Shown one piece after another: positions 20,101 through 27,338 of a stretch of 64,000 bases of DNA. The notes beneath the pieces were generated by a model. That model saw nothing but the letters and a program-made list of their open reading frames with translations, was not told where the DNA came from and did not search any database. Numbering within the stretch: position 1 is the first letter of the stretch; the number at the start of each line of letters is the position of its first letter. The position numbers and the translations under genes are program-made. Source of the stretch: an uncultured Clostridia bacterium (GTDB taxonomy: Bacteria > Bacillota > Clostridia > Peptostreptococcales > Anaerovoracaceae); contig CAMENZ010000005.1 of assembly GCA_945928865.1 (NCBI GenBank), positions 47,575 through 111,574 on the forward strand, read 5' to 3'.

Positions 20101-21943
20101 TTTCCGGTCTGCTAAAAGCACTGTCTGAACTTACACCATCCTGCCAAAGTCTTAAAACAAGTCTATCACCGGTCTCTAATTTTTGACCGGCAGGAACATT
20201 GACAATTAAAGCTCCACCCTTTGATTTCAAGTTGCTTTCTGTAACTAAAACTGCTCTTGATTTATCATTTTGCGTAACAAAAGCAACATCATTAGTGCCT
20301 ATAGATGTATCCGCATAATTTTTTCCATCACTATATTGATTTTTCTTAATTAAAACAACCTCTAAGGCCTTATCCTTCCAGCCATCAGGTATGTTTTTAA
20401 ATTCTATCTTACCTGTGCCGGCAGAAAAAGTATTATGAGATTCTTCCCAAACAGGGATAGGAGTATTTATACCTGTTCCCTGATAAGAATAATTTTTCCC
20501 ACCGTAAGAACTAGGAACTGAATCATACTTAGCATAAATATCATTTATGTTATCAAATTCATCTCCATCTTTCTTTCCATCGCCGTCTGTATCTGAATTT
20601 TTATAATTAGAGCCTATCATTTTTTCAAAATCATCTAATAAACCGTCTTCATCTGTATCCATGATTCTAAGCATATTAGAAGAAAACGAATTTAAAGAAT
20701 ATCGATTCTGATATGTGAAAAAGTTTTCAAACTGAAGAACATCCTCTTTTTTATAAGTTCCATCATTTTTTCTAAGTAATGTGTCTAAATTACCATCTAA
20801 ATAAAGAACTATCCTAGCCCACTGTGTGTTGCTACTATTAAAATTCATAACAGCATCTATTGTGGTTTTTCTCTTAGTATTAATATGCAGCTCCTTAAAT
20901 TTACCATCTTTAGAATCACACCATTCATATCCAATGTTGTCCATTTCAAAGTCCCCAATTTTCAAATCAGGTCCGGTTCCTTCCATTATCCCACTTCTTT
21001 TTGCCAAAGAATGAGGTGTATTTGGATCACTGCTTCTAACCTTAGTGCTTGCATATGTTGTTAGACGAATTTTACCTAATTGTAATTTAGGAGCATAGTG
21101 ATCATTATTATTTAATCCTATTCTCCACACCTCAAAATGCTTCAATCGTTCTTTTAATCTTGGATCTATTCTCAATACATTGTTCCAATCAGCAGACCAC
21201 CCGCCATAAGGTCTATATTTAAGATCGATTATAATAGCATTCATACCTACTTCATATTCAATGTTCATTCCTATATCAGTATATTTGAACACATACCTCG
21301 CCTCTGTGCCATAATCGGCAGCAACGCTAATATTTTCTAATGAGGTAACATTAATACTTGATACTGTAGTCTTTTCACCAGTTCTTACTGCAGTTTTTAC
21401 ATAATTACTAATTTGACTTTCTCCAATGAATTTTCTAATATCCAATCCATTTTCAAAAACTACTTTAATATTTACTTTATTATAACTTTCCCCTGTACCA
21501 GACATATTAAAAAGTTGCCCGTTACTACCTTCATATACATCATATCCTGAAATTTTACTAAATCCAAAAGTATATACATCTCTATCCTCAAACTTAGTCC
21601 TTTCACCTACACGTTTATATTCATTATAATAATTTTTTTTATACCAAAATGTAGATCTTATTTCTTGAATTTTAGAATCAAGTTCCTTATCAAACTCAAA
21701 ATATAACTTAGCATCTTGATGATTATTACAATAGCCCCCATTAGACACTTGCATATAATCAAAGGTCAACACATTTCCATTAATGTTAATATTTGAGATA
21801 TTGCTTCTTGAAAATCCTAGATTATACTCGAAGCTTTCCGCAGCATCCGCCACCTGTGGATAAGAAGAAAACATAACTACAGTGCTTAAAACTACAAAAA
21901 GCGCCATAATTTGTGCTATTCTCCTCCTCGTTTTAGTTTTCAT
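11138..21943 (-). CDS. Giant repeat-rich surface protein (3601 residues)
   Basis: This is a secreted, membrane-held surface protein. Residues 1-34 form a signal peptide ending ADAAES. Further on come a calcium-binding DTDEDGLLDD and DTDGDGKKDGDE pair (about 427-468), Ig-like stretches, an InlB-like repeat near 830, two more InlB-type units (about 1156-1350), a Cna-B domain starting AHKIWKDNK (about 1355-1520), and fourteen successive InlB-like units of 80-95 residues (about 1878-3215), most starting GYV-ITF and ending with a W or Y-TAQY strand. Two bacterial Ig domains (about 3225-3400), an acidic Asp/Lys/Gly linker and three membrane helices (about 3503-3595) close the protein. There is no LPXTG signal. 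A likely role is adhesion or cell-cell contact, but the ligand is unknown. The start has an AGGAGG site. Confidence 0.9.
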   Translation of the reverse strand: MKTKTRRRIAQIMALFVVLSTVVMFSSYPQVADAAESFEYNLGFSRSNISNININGNVLTFDYMQVSNGGYCNNHQDAKLYFEFDKELDSKIQEIRSTFWYKKNYYNEYKRVGERTKFEDRDVYTFGFSKISGYDVYEGSNGQLFNMSGTGESYNKVNIKVVFENGLDIRKFIGESQISNYVKTAVRTGEKTTVSSINVTSLENISVAADYGTEARYVFKYTDIGMNIEYEVGMNAIIIDLKYRPYGGWSADWNNVLRIDPRLKERLKHFEVWRIGLNNNDHYAPKLQLGKIRLTTYASTKVRSSDPNTPHSLAKRSGIMEGTGPDLKIGDFEMDNIGYEWCDSKDGKFKELHINTKRKTTIDAVMNFNSSNTQWARIVLYLDGNLDTLLRKNDGTYKKEDVLQFENFFTYQNRYSLNSFSSNMLRIMDTDEDGLLDDFEKMIGSNYKNSDTDGDGKKDGDEFDNINDIYAKYDSVPSSYGGKNYSYQGTGINTPIPVWEESHNTFSAGTGKIEFKNIPDGWKDKALEVVLIKKNQYSDGKNYADTSIGTNDVAFVTQNDKSRAVLVTESNLKSKGGALIVNVPAGQKLETGDRLVLRLWQDGVSSDSAFSRPEISDFRIVGESTPTEIKPQYSTELKVRGTIPSGTKNLANEVKVTIGGVQIPGEYLIKTDDRNWNIDLKNEKVKALLESNGLLEERDEMNSGRGLKAGTVITAKAKQGDLKEVDSKPVTVVQGPKFNQILAGDKTVKLTASEGSSKVQFKITKKDSSTPMYVDAKYDTADKLFITNIPTEINLEVGDKVEAIVTIGGFTLQEVGTPVKGEVIENPTTGSPVDGYVRITFDPTDGGHLTGKAADGKEVELGKGIKKIFDVKKDFTWENAQAAGLYVPKAISNISDMSFRKWKDGSSFVNLPPDKAVKISETKTYTAKYVKQEQLVVDVATTGIGTSGFDWDKVIGADKKVTFTIAQYKDKDLKEPTGLANITATLQKSDIVSGKYILNIPNGMVDIEDEAGKPLYYKATSDLVPNNLFITEEKHTDTERTKFNYVIKQLINTKLDVVWNTDIENSKRPDITGIINIHGKTGELVLPKNNESTYFHKAKGIDDLDLTVDGGKLSIKGGNRQSESGNVTVYHITKDGVKWQITLTTDLDKGSKAEITQFVKVTFNGKGGNPETNVKEVLYGRNVIKTDIGQPTKEGYKFIGWANKDNIGAKNFDSIKEILEKADWVGDGRFTENTKNFTDKTVYAVWGNSKIILDPNYKGTDGQPKTGTKTMILADNYAGQDKELPDVYQKDDFNRSGYSMIGWSKDKDAQVPDTVILNDNTSSKLVNMSKYPVPTDFINKEIKLYAVWKKNFDVTAHKIWKDNKKPQGSYEMYMALITRTAVGSFGHEVVAEAAKYYPVKDSIKKYEDGKDMTWTALPSYDNKGRRISYLVVELNAQNKDKFYSDDDWSHYGVTVVQSTGVGTADFKKGYKTQDIKINDVDAYTAATQRNHVTTTSGSTGINPDASGSVTVGEYDTIGYYINVTNTKLAVEKPTISKVYTDDTSFVLTINDEDSDKITGSIQGNEYELVKQGSVWKFTDGKGSDKYSIAADSSNPNKLNISFKDTTAKFVKAQEITAKAHTHDSITTSSEERVTVVDREESRVPTGLKQIPNVTKDGKMYTVIEATENTAIPGLGDVGSIISKKTKYTLLKENGEEVKINGEPLIAYAIQEGADKGKIKFELPHSIDNHGKAYKIKVEEPERLPKTTTDTVTVDTVGPVVKLYKDGSEVSEILIEGYVGYDIEGYYFNTDEPANVEGLEKIPIDLTYTKKEQDSASKLYKKWEIGGKSAVEVDNTKDPLIIKATDIFGNKVTGGSVAVKIKIKDKIKEPTNSETPGETPEGYIKVTFNAGDGGILSPATGNKKVYFVSKGLSMTEALAAGFKKQTASKTNTNFIGWDNEYPEKFDKDILLNAKYQDDITEVSSSIPEKEGFIRFKFLAGDGGKFTDSKAEITYEVKNTVTWNKIKEKVAALNPVKSGKNFVGWNPKLPMDTEVAKDTVTKEYTAQYGDDIIPDPTEETPEGYVRITFNAGEGSFDKNGTTVKSNSFDVKKTVNWADFAGKVVKPTPKTGENFIKWSPELPKDKTVDEGEKTFTAIYNNDIVTGDKPSDDYVKVTFSAEDKGTITGTSTYYVVKNKEVKFQSSQVPQVTGVTVGYRFKNWDNNPENPITYTVDTTIKAEYETLGNVITDDTPNEDGDKPEGYHTVWFKIDPVKGSLDGKVKFYVKPDTASREIIRPTVSANVGYKAKTGNELWSNEEIPEKITKDLTTNAQFTDLGDVIKIENPSTPPEKPEGYVKVEFKPGDRGKFDAGEVSQFYVNKTKLVTLTAPKVKAISSEWSFTGWDGNFENTQFIKDETVITAQWTNKIKEVADPEHSGEIPNGYARLVFKAGNGGYLSIDGIKVEKGIKMYDVLKDETIMTLEEAGLKIPTITADDTYIVKTENGGWDKSMDKTAQLAEKTTTTYTAQYDTKTKIIEYTELPTTIEAGYVRIVFDGNGKEKTTQEVVLGNIGGNRYKVFDILKGTKYNDTDLQPKLKAVVDGKATAEGKVFDSWSDKVPLEEDKEVYSATYTAVYQEDRDVIEVTQQDAVPPTGYVTVIFDPTSEGKIGDLDFGKVKRFFVKKDLKWGKVKDKVTPPAPTHKSITQLFDKWKGETLGDEDVVAKDITYQAEYKSKYMVIIPEKQDDTVATPEGYHKVSFTGGTGGTIESTEKRIFFVLDGKTLEEAKNAEPALKVPGVKANTDNAFTGWISGEKEYGTDLADYKEAIKADVVFAAKYEDVTPVVEPTVVVDPTTTDPKTGYVRVTFKAGDNGKLKLGTVDNLNEKVYDIKEGTTLEDAKAATPKFEIPEIKPNDGFKALDTNAGWDKLMAAKFDKAEAPYIYTAQYEPISTPPVPDKPLVITDPTENMPDGYVRITFNKGANGTLRVNTNSDLSTKVYDVKQGTTKAAAELAGFIVPTIVANDDYAPKSENGGWDNPIPDTFNNSGTFTAQYVASQIKVNPDPIPADAENWVILTFDGNGGTVNGKPTTVMYVPKDMEWKDPTLDSKIKALDVKAPGKVFDAWSPAVSTEDDRVTAKTFTAQYKDTVIVNQDAPTPDNYVRVIFLKGDNGTLTVNGVSGLSEYHYDVYVGEKVGSNFIIPTIIPNTDYTINTEHGGWDKDVLTAFNMATTYVAQYTKKGTPPVPPTPPIISTITEKPTIDPVTDGDTKVTGTAKPGSSVKVILPDGTVLTATPDSDGKWAVNTPDGKPLKEGGAVTATATKPGEVESFPAQEIVKKKVEKTQPPKLDKIEDGDTKITGTAEPDSTVVITLPDGTKVTTTTDADGKFTVDVPKGTKIKAGDTVTAISNSEGKAPSDEVKKIVVKKDKPSVKPNPREDSEEIPDRPHKPITPIYPKDEGEHIGDGQSPNGNNIINDDKNVNPIDQDKDGEASDNKGGKGDKGSDDQNGKKDSGDDANAKSEKLDGSNAWALVNLLLTIGAIILAFVLAIAKRNKEDKSGIAKVRHGKYMPIGIVVAIIAVIAFIMTEDLTQPMGMVDKYTIPMILPVAVEAVLAYLGLKWHEETRK

Positions 21944-22001
21944 AACTCTCCTCCTGTTTTCAACAAATCACATTTATAAATGGCTACAAGTATACAACTA
22001 G

Positions 22002-22030
22002 ATTATACCATGTACTATGTATACTGTAAA
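22002..22030 (-). promoter_or_regulatory. sigma-A promoter of the giant surface-protein gene
   Basis: On the minus strand, TTTACA (22030-22025) and TATAAT (22007-22002) are 17 bases apart, about 60 bases before the start codon. The surrounding AT-rich gap shows no riboswitch-like structure. Confidence 0.75.
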
Positions 22031-22153
22031 GTACACTTGTTCAAAAACCAAGATTTTGAGCCATTTTTATGTGCCTTTTTACAAATTCAAACAAAAGAGT
22101 TTATATACTTTTAATATCCTTACCTCTTTAATCCCTTTTATCAAAAAGATATA

Positions 22154-22182
22154 TCGACATTATCAGTCTTAAGTGTTAAAAT
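22154..22182 (+). promoter_or_regulatory. sigma-A promoter of the DAHP synthase gene
   Basis: TCGACA (22154-22159) and TAAAAT (22177-22182) are 17 bases apart, each one base off consensus, about 45 bases before the start. I see no trp-type attenuator or T-box in the short leader. Confidence 0.55.
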
Positions 22183-22228
22183 AAAAGGTACTGTTAATTT
22201 AATTTATTATTAGAGAGGTTAGGTTTTA

Positions 22229-23089
22229 ATGGTTATTATTAAAGAAACGCCCTACAAAATGGCAGGACGTATGTATCATATAGAAGACAGTTTAATTTCC
22301 GTAGGTGGTCACAATTCCGAAAAAGTTATCTTTGGTGAAAAATTCCAAATAATAGGCGGACCTTGTACTATAGAAAATCGTAAGCAGATGTTGGAAACAG
22401 CTAAATCTGTCAAGGCATCCGGTGCAACAGTTTTAAGAGGCGGTGCCTTTAAACCCAGAACTTCCCCCTATTCCTTTCAAGGACTAGGTGAAGAAGGTCT
22501 AAAGTACCTGTCCGAAGCGAAAGCACTAACCGGACTCCCAACAGTTTCAGAGATTATGGACAGCAGTCAATTAGCTATGTTTGAGGATGTAGATATTCTA
22601 CAAGTAGGTTCTAAAAATATGCAAAACTTTTCCCTACTTAAAGCCCTCGCAAAATCCAACAAGCCAATTTTGTTAAAACATTCCTTCGGCTGCACCTTAG
22701 AAGAATTTCTACTATCTGCAGAATATATCTTAGCTAACGGTAATCCAAATGTGATTTTATGCGAAAGAGGTATAAGAACCTTTGAAACGGCTACCCGCTT
22801 TAGCTTAGACCTAAGTTTGATTCCACTTATAAGAGAGCTTTCACATCTACCAATTATCGTAGATCCAAGCCATTCCTCCGGAATCAGCTCCCTAGTTAAG
22901 CCTGTTTCTAAGGCAGCAACAGTTATAGGAGCTCAAGGTCTTATGATAGAAGTTCATGACAACCCTTGTGAAGCTTTATGTGATGGTCCTCAAGCCGTTA
23001 GCTACAAGGATTTTGAAAATATTGTTAAAAGCTGCGAAGAATTACTGCCCTTTGCCCACCAAACTAAAAATCCTTTTTTAGGAAATTAG
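22229..23089 (+). CDS. aroF: 3-deoxy-7-phosphoheptulonate (DAHP) synthase, type I-beta
   Basis: The enzyme joins phosphoenolpyruvate and erythrose 4-phosphate in the first step of aromatic amino acid synthesis. The barrel motifs are GGPCTIEN, RGGAFKPRTSPYSFQG, QVGSKNMQNF, ILCERGIRTFE and DPSHSSG. At 286 residues it is close to the core-only form and lacks the full N-terminal regulatory domain of longer relatives such as the Thermotoga enzyme; only about 35 residues precede the barrel. In the usual LLKRG motif the Arg is replaced (LLKHSFG). It stands alone, on the plus strand, with no other shikimate genes nearby. Confidence 0.92.
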   Translation: MVIIKETPYKMAGRMYHIEDSLISVGGHNSEKVIFGEKFQIIGGPCTIENRKQMLETAKSVKASGATVLRGGAFKPRTSPYSFQGLGEEGLKYLSEAKALTGLPTVSEIMDSSQLAMFEDVDILQVGSKNMQNFSLLKALAKSNKPILLKHSFGCTLEEFLLSAEYILANGNPNVILCERGIRTFETATRFSLDLSLIPLIRELSHLPIIVDPSHSSGISSLVKPVSKAATVIGAQGLMIEVHDNPCEALCDGPQAVSYKDFENIVKSCEELLPFAHQTKNPFLGN

Positions 23090-23128
23090 TTTACCATGCA
23101 CGAGCTGACCTACTACACTATATCGCAC

Positions 23129-23160
23129 AAAAGCCACTACCTTCCGGTAATGGCTTTTAT
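23129..23160. terminator. Terminator between DAHP synthase and acetyltransferase genes
   Basis: AAAAGCCA...TACC pairs with GGTA...TGGCTTTT around a TTCC loop with one mismatch. It lies between two convergent genes and has T-rich ends in both directions. Confidence 0.8.
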
Positions 23161-23169
23161 TAAACTTAA

Positions 23170-23745
23170 TTATGTTCGGCTTTCCCATTCTTCTCTGAGC
23201 AAAGAAAAAATTCTGCTATCTCTAAGGCTGCCATCATATATTTTATAGACTTTTCTTAAAGTACCTTCGTAAGTAAACCCACATTTTTCAATAACTCTTG
23301 CTGAACGAGTATTAGTAGGAGAAGTTCTTATAGCAATCACATCTAATTCATGCGTCTTGAAACCGTAATCTATAACTGCTTTAACAGCTTCGGTCATATA
23401 GCCTTTACCCCACTCTGCTTCATCTAAATTATATCCAATTTCCATTGAATTAACCTTTTCTCTAATAGTATCCTGAAACAAACTTATATGTCCGATAATA
23501 ATATTATTATCCTTATGTCTTATAGACCAATTATCAATTTCACATAAAAACAACTCTCTAATTATCTTCAAAGATTCTTCTACAGATTTATGGGGTGCCC
23601 AACCTGCATTGGGTCCTACATTAGGATTTTTAGCATACCTAAAAAGCCCTTCCGCATCTTCCCAAGAGTCCGTCCACGGAGTCAGTATCAATCTTTCTGT
23701 ATAGAGTGTGACTGACTTTTTTTCTGCTAAATTTTTTTCTTCCAT
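23170..23745 (-). CDS. GNAT-family N-acetyltransferase, RimJ/RimL-like
   Basis: This 191-residue GNAT protein has the YTERLILTPW opening of the RimJ/RimL/YdaF-type group, the acetyl-CoA loop EWGKGYMTEAVKAVIDYGF (about residues 110-130) and the IEKCGFTYEGTLRK closing motif. Members acetylate ribosomal proteins, antibiotics or small amines; the substrate cannot be told here. It lies 28 bases after the LtaS-like gene with an AGGAG ribosome site, so it is probably the last gene of that transcript, just before a terminator. Confidence 0.85.
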   Translation of the reverse strand: MEEKNLAEKKSVTLYTERLILTPWTDSWEDAEGLFRYAKNPNVGPNAGWAPHKSVEESLKIIRELFLCEIDNWSIRHKDNNIIIGHISLFQDTIREKVNSMEIGYNLDEAEWGKGYMTEAVKAVIDYGFKTHELDVIAIRTSPTNTRSARVIEKCGFTYEGTLRKVYKIYDGSLRDSRIFSLLREEWESRT

Positions 23746-23773
23746 CCGATTTCTCCTAAAATCTATTTAAAAT

Positions 23774-25816
23774 TTACTCAGTAGTACTTAAAATTTCCTT
23801 ACTCTTATTCTCTATCTGGCTAACCTTCATATTTACAGCTTCTGCCGGATCTACATCATCTAATAGACCAAGTACCGATTGTCCTAGGAATATGGTATTT
23901 AGAGTTTTGCCATCTAAGGTGATTTTGCTATAAGGGGTAAAGTTCTGGCCCTTAATATAATAACGATCTCCAACTTTTACTACTTTTTTAACCTTTATAT
24001 CCTTGACGCCCATCTTAAGTTTGCTAGGTTCATAAGGTTTTGTTTCACCATATATATATTTCTTTCCATATAAAATATCATAGCTCAAAGCCTTTAAATC
24101 TTCTAAGAAAGTTTCACTGCTACCATGATTCTGTTGATAGGTAAATACAGTGCCTGTATGCATTCCCAACCTCTTCATAAGATGTGCAGATAATCTATAT
24201 GCATACATTTCTTCGGATTCTCTAGGTAAGCCTATATTATCCCAAATAGCATACTGTGTCTGATAAAGATTATGATTTTCATAGTCCTCTTCAGTCATAT
24301 CAATAGCCGGAATATGGTCTCCATACATAACTAAAACGGTAGGTTCATCTCTTTTCTTAAGTTCTTTAATGAAATCTCTAACAAAACAGTCCATTTCATA
24401 AACCTGATTTGCAAAATATTCCCATCTCCACTTTAAATCCTCTGTAGGAGCACTTTCTACAGTAATTTTAGGATTTTTAATTTTCTGTTCGCTAGGATAT
24501 TTACCATGTCCCTGTACAGAAATGGTATAAATCATGTCTCTGGACTTAGTCGAATCTAGAGCATCTAACATACAATCTATTAAAACCTGATCCTTAGCCC
24601 AGTTATTAGGAGTTTTTTCAACATTATTCATATATTCAACACTAGTAAAAGTGTCAAATCCCATGTTTGAAAAAACCTTATTTCTGTTATAGAATACTGC
24701 CCTATGGTTATGAATTGCATGGGTACCATAGCCTATATTTCTTAAATCATAAGGCAAGCCTTCACATGTAGTCTTAGTCAAAATCGACTTATATGGATAT
24801 TCACCCGGTCCAAAGAACTTTACACTAATTCCCGTCATAACTTCAAATTCTACATTGGCAGTACCTGCACCGCAAGCCGGTACAGTTAAAAGTCCTGAAG
24901 AATAATCCTTCATTAATTTTCTAAAAGTAGGGCACGGATCTCCTTTGATTTTAAGATATTTAACCCTTGTCGGATCTATAAAAGATTCTAACTGAAGGAA
25001 AATAATATTAGGGTGTTTATCATCTTCATCCCTTATTTCCGGCAAAATCGCCTTATCCTTACCTAATTCCTCTTCAGTAAACATACCTGTTATTCTCTCA
25101 GAATTATATTTACCGGGCTTATCTATACCCGTATTTAACCATGTGTTTATAAAGCAATAAACTACACCATAATCCCTATAAGCATAAGCCAAATTACCAA
25201 AGAAACTTTCAATCTTATGAACGCTTAATAATAAAGATGTGCTGCCAAAGGATGTTGCTACAATAAGAGCAACAGCAACTAAATTTCGCTTCCACTTAAG
25301 ATTTTCCTTCTTCGGACCTTTTATAAAAAGTAATACCAAAAGCCCTATAATTAAAACTATACCTACGCCTGCCAAAACTATTTGCCAAGTTTTCATATAA
25401 TTTGTAGCTAAGGTTATACCATCCCCTAAAACGCTTAGGTCATTTACAGTAAAAGGTGTCATTCTCTGTGTCAATACCACACCATTTGCGACACCTATAA
25501 TTAGCCAAAACATACTCACCAGAGTAAAACCAAAAGCTCTTCGTTTCATAAGAGATACCAAGCTCAGCATGGCAAAAAGCAATATGGCATTGTAGAAAAA
25601 CACTATCGGGTTAGTGAAAATAAACTTAACTCCACCAAAAATAGACTGTGTTGGAAATCTACCTAAGGTTTCAATTATCAAGTTCAATACCAATGAAATA
25701 ATTCCAGCCATAAAAATACTGGTCTTAAAAATTTTTCTTTTATCCATATTCTCTACTTCATGGATAGTGCTTTCGACCTTACGGTCTAACTGTTCAAATT
25801 TGTCAAATTTCTCCAT
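23774..25816 (-). CDS. LtaS-like sulfatase-family phosphoglycerol transferase
   Basis: A 680-residue membrane enzyme of the lipoteichoic acid synthase family. About five membrane helices occupy residues 30-200. The extracellular sulfatase-fold domain follows with metal ligand Glu277 (LQLESF), probable catalytic Thr319 (ACGAGTANVEFE) and Asp500/His501 (MYGDHIP). LtaS enzymes polymerise glycerol phosphate from phosphatidylglycerol outside the cell. After the catalytic domain, about residues 605-650 look like a small beta (IPT/TIG-like) domain that is not standard in LtaS. The lead-in is a charged, Lys/Glu-rich helix. It starts 17 bases after rsmA with a GGGGG site. Confidence 0.88.
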   Translation of the reverse strand: MEKFDKFEQLDRKVESTIHEVENMDKRKIFKTSIFMAGIISLVLNLIIETLGRFPTQSIFGGVKFIFTNPIVFFYNAILLFAMLSLVSLMKRRAFGFTLVSMFWLIIGVANGVVLTQRMTPFTVNDLSVLGDGITLATNYMKTWQIVLAGVGIVLIIGLLVLLFIKGPKKENLKWKRNLVAVALIVATSFGSTSLLLSVHKIESFFGNLAYAYRDYGVVYCFINTWLNTGIDKPGKYNSERITGMFTEEELGKDKAILPEIRDEDDKHPNIIFLQLESFIDPTRVKYLKIKGDPCPTFRKLMKDYSSGLLTVPACGAGTANVEFEVMTGISVKFFGPGEYPYKSILTKTTCEGLPYDLRNIGYGTHAIHNHRAVFYNRNKVFSNMGFDTFTSVEYMNNVEKTPNNWAKDQVLIDCMLDALDSTKSRDMIYTISVQGHGKYPSEQKIKNPKITVESAPTEDLKWRWEYFANQVYEMDCFVRDFIKELKKRDEPTVLVMYGDHIPAIDMTEEDYENHNLYQTQYAIWDNIGLPRESEEMYAYRLSAHLMKRLGMHTGTVFTYQQNHGSSETFLEDLKALSYDILYGKKYIYGETKPYEPSKLKMGVKDIKVKKVVKVGDRYYIKGQNFTPYSKITLDGKTLNTIFLGQSVLGLLDDVDPAEAVNMKVSQIENKSKEILSTTE

Positions 25817-25833
25817 AATTCCCCCTATTAACC

Positions 25834-26769
25834 CTACACAGGTGGATTTTGAGCAGTTGAAATATTATTCCCTCTCCTCGCTTCACCCATAAGTTTAAAA
25901 ATTTCGTTAGCAAGCATGCCAAATTCTTCAAGTGTCAAGGTTTCGCCCCTTCTTATGCCATCAACTCCTGCATTATCTAAAGCCTCTTTTATCAAGTCCT
26001 TACTAACTCCACCCATACCCGAAAGAGAGTTATTAAGGGTCTTTCTCCTTTGCCCAAAGCTAGCTTTAACACAGTTAAAAAATGTATTCTTATCTAAAAG
26101 TTCTGTCGGTGCCTTTTCTAAAAGTTTCAATTTAAGCACTGTAGAATCAATTTTAGGTCTTGGATAAAAAACTTCCTTAGGAACATTAATACTGCCGGCG
26201 GTTTCGCAATAATACTGAACTGCCACAGATAACGCCCCATAATCTTTAGTTGACGGCTTTGCTTTAATACGATCCGCCACCTCTTTTTGCATCATAATAG
26301 TAATGCTTTCTGCCTCAATACCATCTTCTAAAACTTTCATAATAATAGGTGTGGTTATGTAATAAGGCAAATTTCCGATTATTTTAACCGACTTTACAGG
26401 CGGATTTTGTATAGAAAGCTGCCTACTTTTAGCCTCTTCAATTATGCCATTTATATCAGTCTTCAAAACATCTTGATTCACTACTCTAACATTTGAAAAT
26501 TCAGCTAAAGTGTCCTGTAAAATAGGTATTAAGTTCTTATCTATTTCTATGGCTATGACTTCTCTAGCCTTTTTAGCAGCTTCACAAGTTATAACCCCTA
26601 TTCCGGGACCAATTTCTATAACTAAATCGTCAGGACCTATGTCACAAATATTTATAATTTCGTCTATGATATTTTTATTTGTCAGGAAATTCTGCCCTAA
26701 ACTTTTAGCAAATTTAAAACCATATTTTTCCTTAATTTCATTTATTGTCGATGGTGCGTATAGCTTCAT
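25834..26769 (-). CDS. rsmA: 16S rRNA dimethyladenosine transferase RsmA (KsgA)
   Basis: RsmA dimethylates two adjacent adenines near the 3' end of 16S rRNA using SAM. The SAM site VIEIGPGIGVIT (about residues 49-60), the catalytic GNLPYYITTP motif (about 133-142) and the C-terminal FGQRRKTLNNSL helix are present. At 311 residues it is slightly longer than usual because of a short tail. Its start lies inside the end of rnmV (32-base overlap), so the two are translated together. That pairing is standard in Firmicutes. Confidence 0.97.
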   Translation of the reverse strand: MKLYAPSTINEIKEKYGFKFAKSLGQNFLTNKNIIDEIINICDIGPDDLVIEIGPGIGVITCEAAKKAREVIAIEIDKNLIPILQDTLAEFSNVRVVNQDVLKTDINGIIEEAKSRQLSIQNPPVKSVKIIGNLPYYITTPIIMKVLEDGIEAESITIMMQKEVADRIKAKPSTKDYGALSVAVQYYCETAGSINVPKEVFYPRPKIDSTVLKLKLLEKAPTELLDKNTFFNCVKASFGQRRKTLNNSLSGMGGVSKDLIKEALDNAGVDGIRRGETLTLEEFGMLANEIFKLMGEARRGNNISTAQNPPV

Positions 26770-27289
26770 AAAAATCCTCTTTTTCTACGCCAAATTTATT
26801 TAACTTTTTTAGAAGTGCCTTACTATTTCCATAGCCTATACCTAAAATTTCTCCAAGTCTTTCCCGTCTCTCTTTAGAAGCCTTTCCTCCTGCAAGTCCG
26901 GCTTCTTCTAAATCTGTATTGTTAAAAAGGTCTTCATAAACAGCATTTTGAAACTTTGCCTTTTTAAGTGCATCTATTATGTCTTCCGGCTCTGCATTTT
27001 CAATGCCTATATCACCTTTTTTAGTAGCTTTATTTTTAGATAAAAAGGCTTCTTTTGCCTCCGGAAACCTGGCAAGAATTTTTTTCCTTATTTCTTCTCC
27101 GGAAAAATCCGGATCTGTAAAAACAATTATACCCTTTTCCTTATATGCCTTTTCAATTAAATCCCAAGTTTCTTTCCTTATGCCGAAACCATGAGTTTCA
27201 ATAGTGATGCCCTCTACAGCTCTATTTATAGCTATAGTATCATCTCTACCTTCAACAACTATAGCTTCTTTTACACTAATTTTTTCCAT
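26738..27289 (-). CDS. rnmV: Ribonuclease M5
   Basis: RNase M5 performs the last cut in 5S rRNA maturation. The 183-residue protein has the N-terminal Toprim domain with VVEGRDD (about residues 11-17) and FTDPDFSGEEIRK (about 57-69), which hold the metal-binding acids, and a C-terminal RNA-binding region. Length and neighbours (rsmA directly downstream) match the family. The ATG at 27289 is preferred as the only start that keeps the complete Toprim core. Confidence 0.95.
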   Translation of the reverse strand: MEKISVKEAIVVEGRDDTIAINRAVEGITIETHGFGIRKETWDLIEKAYKEKGIIVFTDPDFSGEEIRKKILARFPEAKEAFLSKNKATKKGDIGIENAEPEDIIDALKKAKFQNAVYEDLFNNTDLEEAGLAGGKASKERRERLGEILGIGYGNSKALLKKLNKFGVEKEDFYEAIRTIDNK

Positions 27290-27338
27290 AAAGTTAAAAC
27301 CTCTTAAATTTAATAGCTTTTATACCTCAAAGTACCAA

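Noticed and set aside
11138..21943. Overlapping plus-strand reading frames inside the giant gene
   Set aside because: They lack ribosome sites and known domains, and mirror the biased codons of the repeat-rich gene on the other strand.
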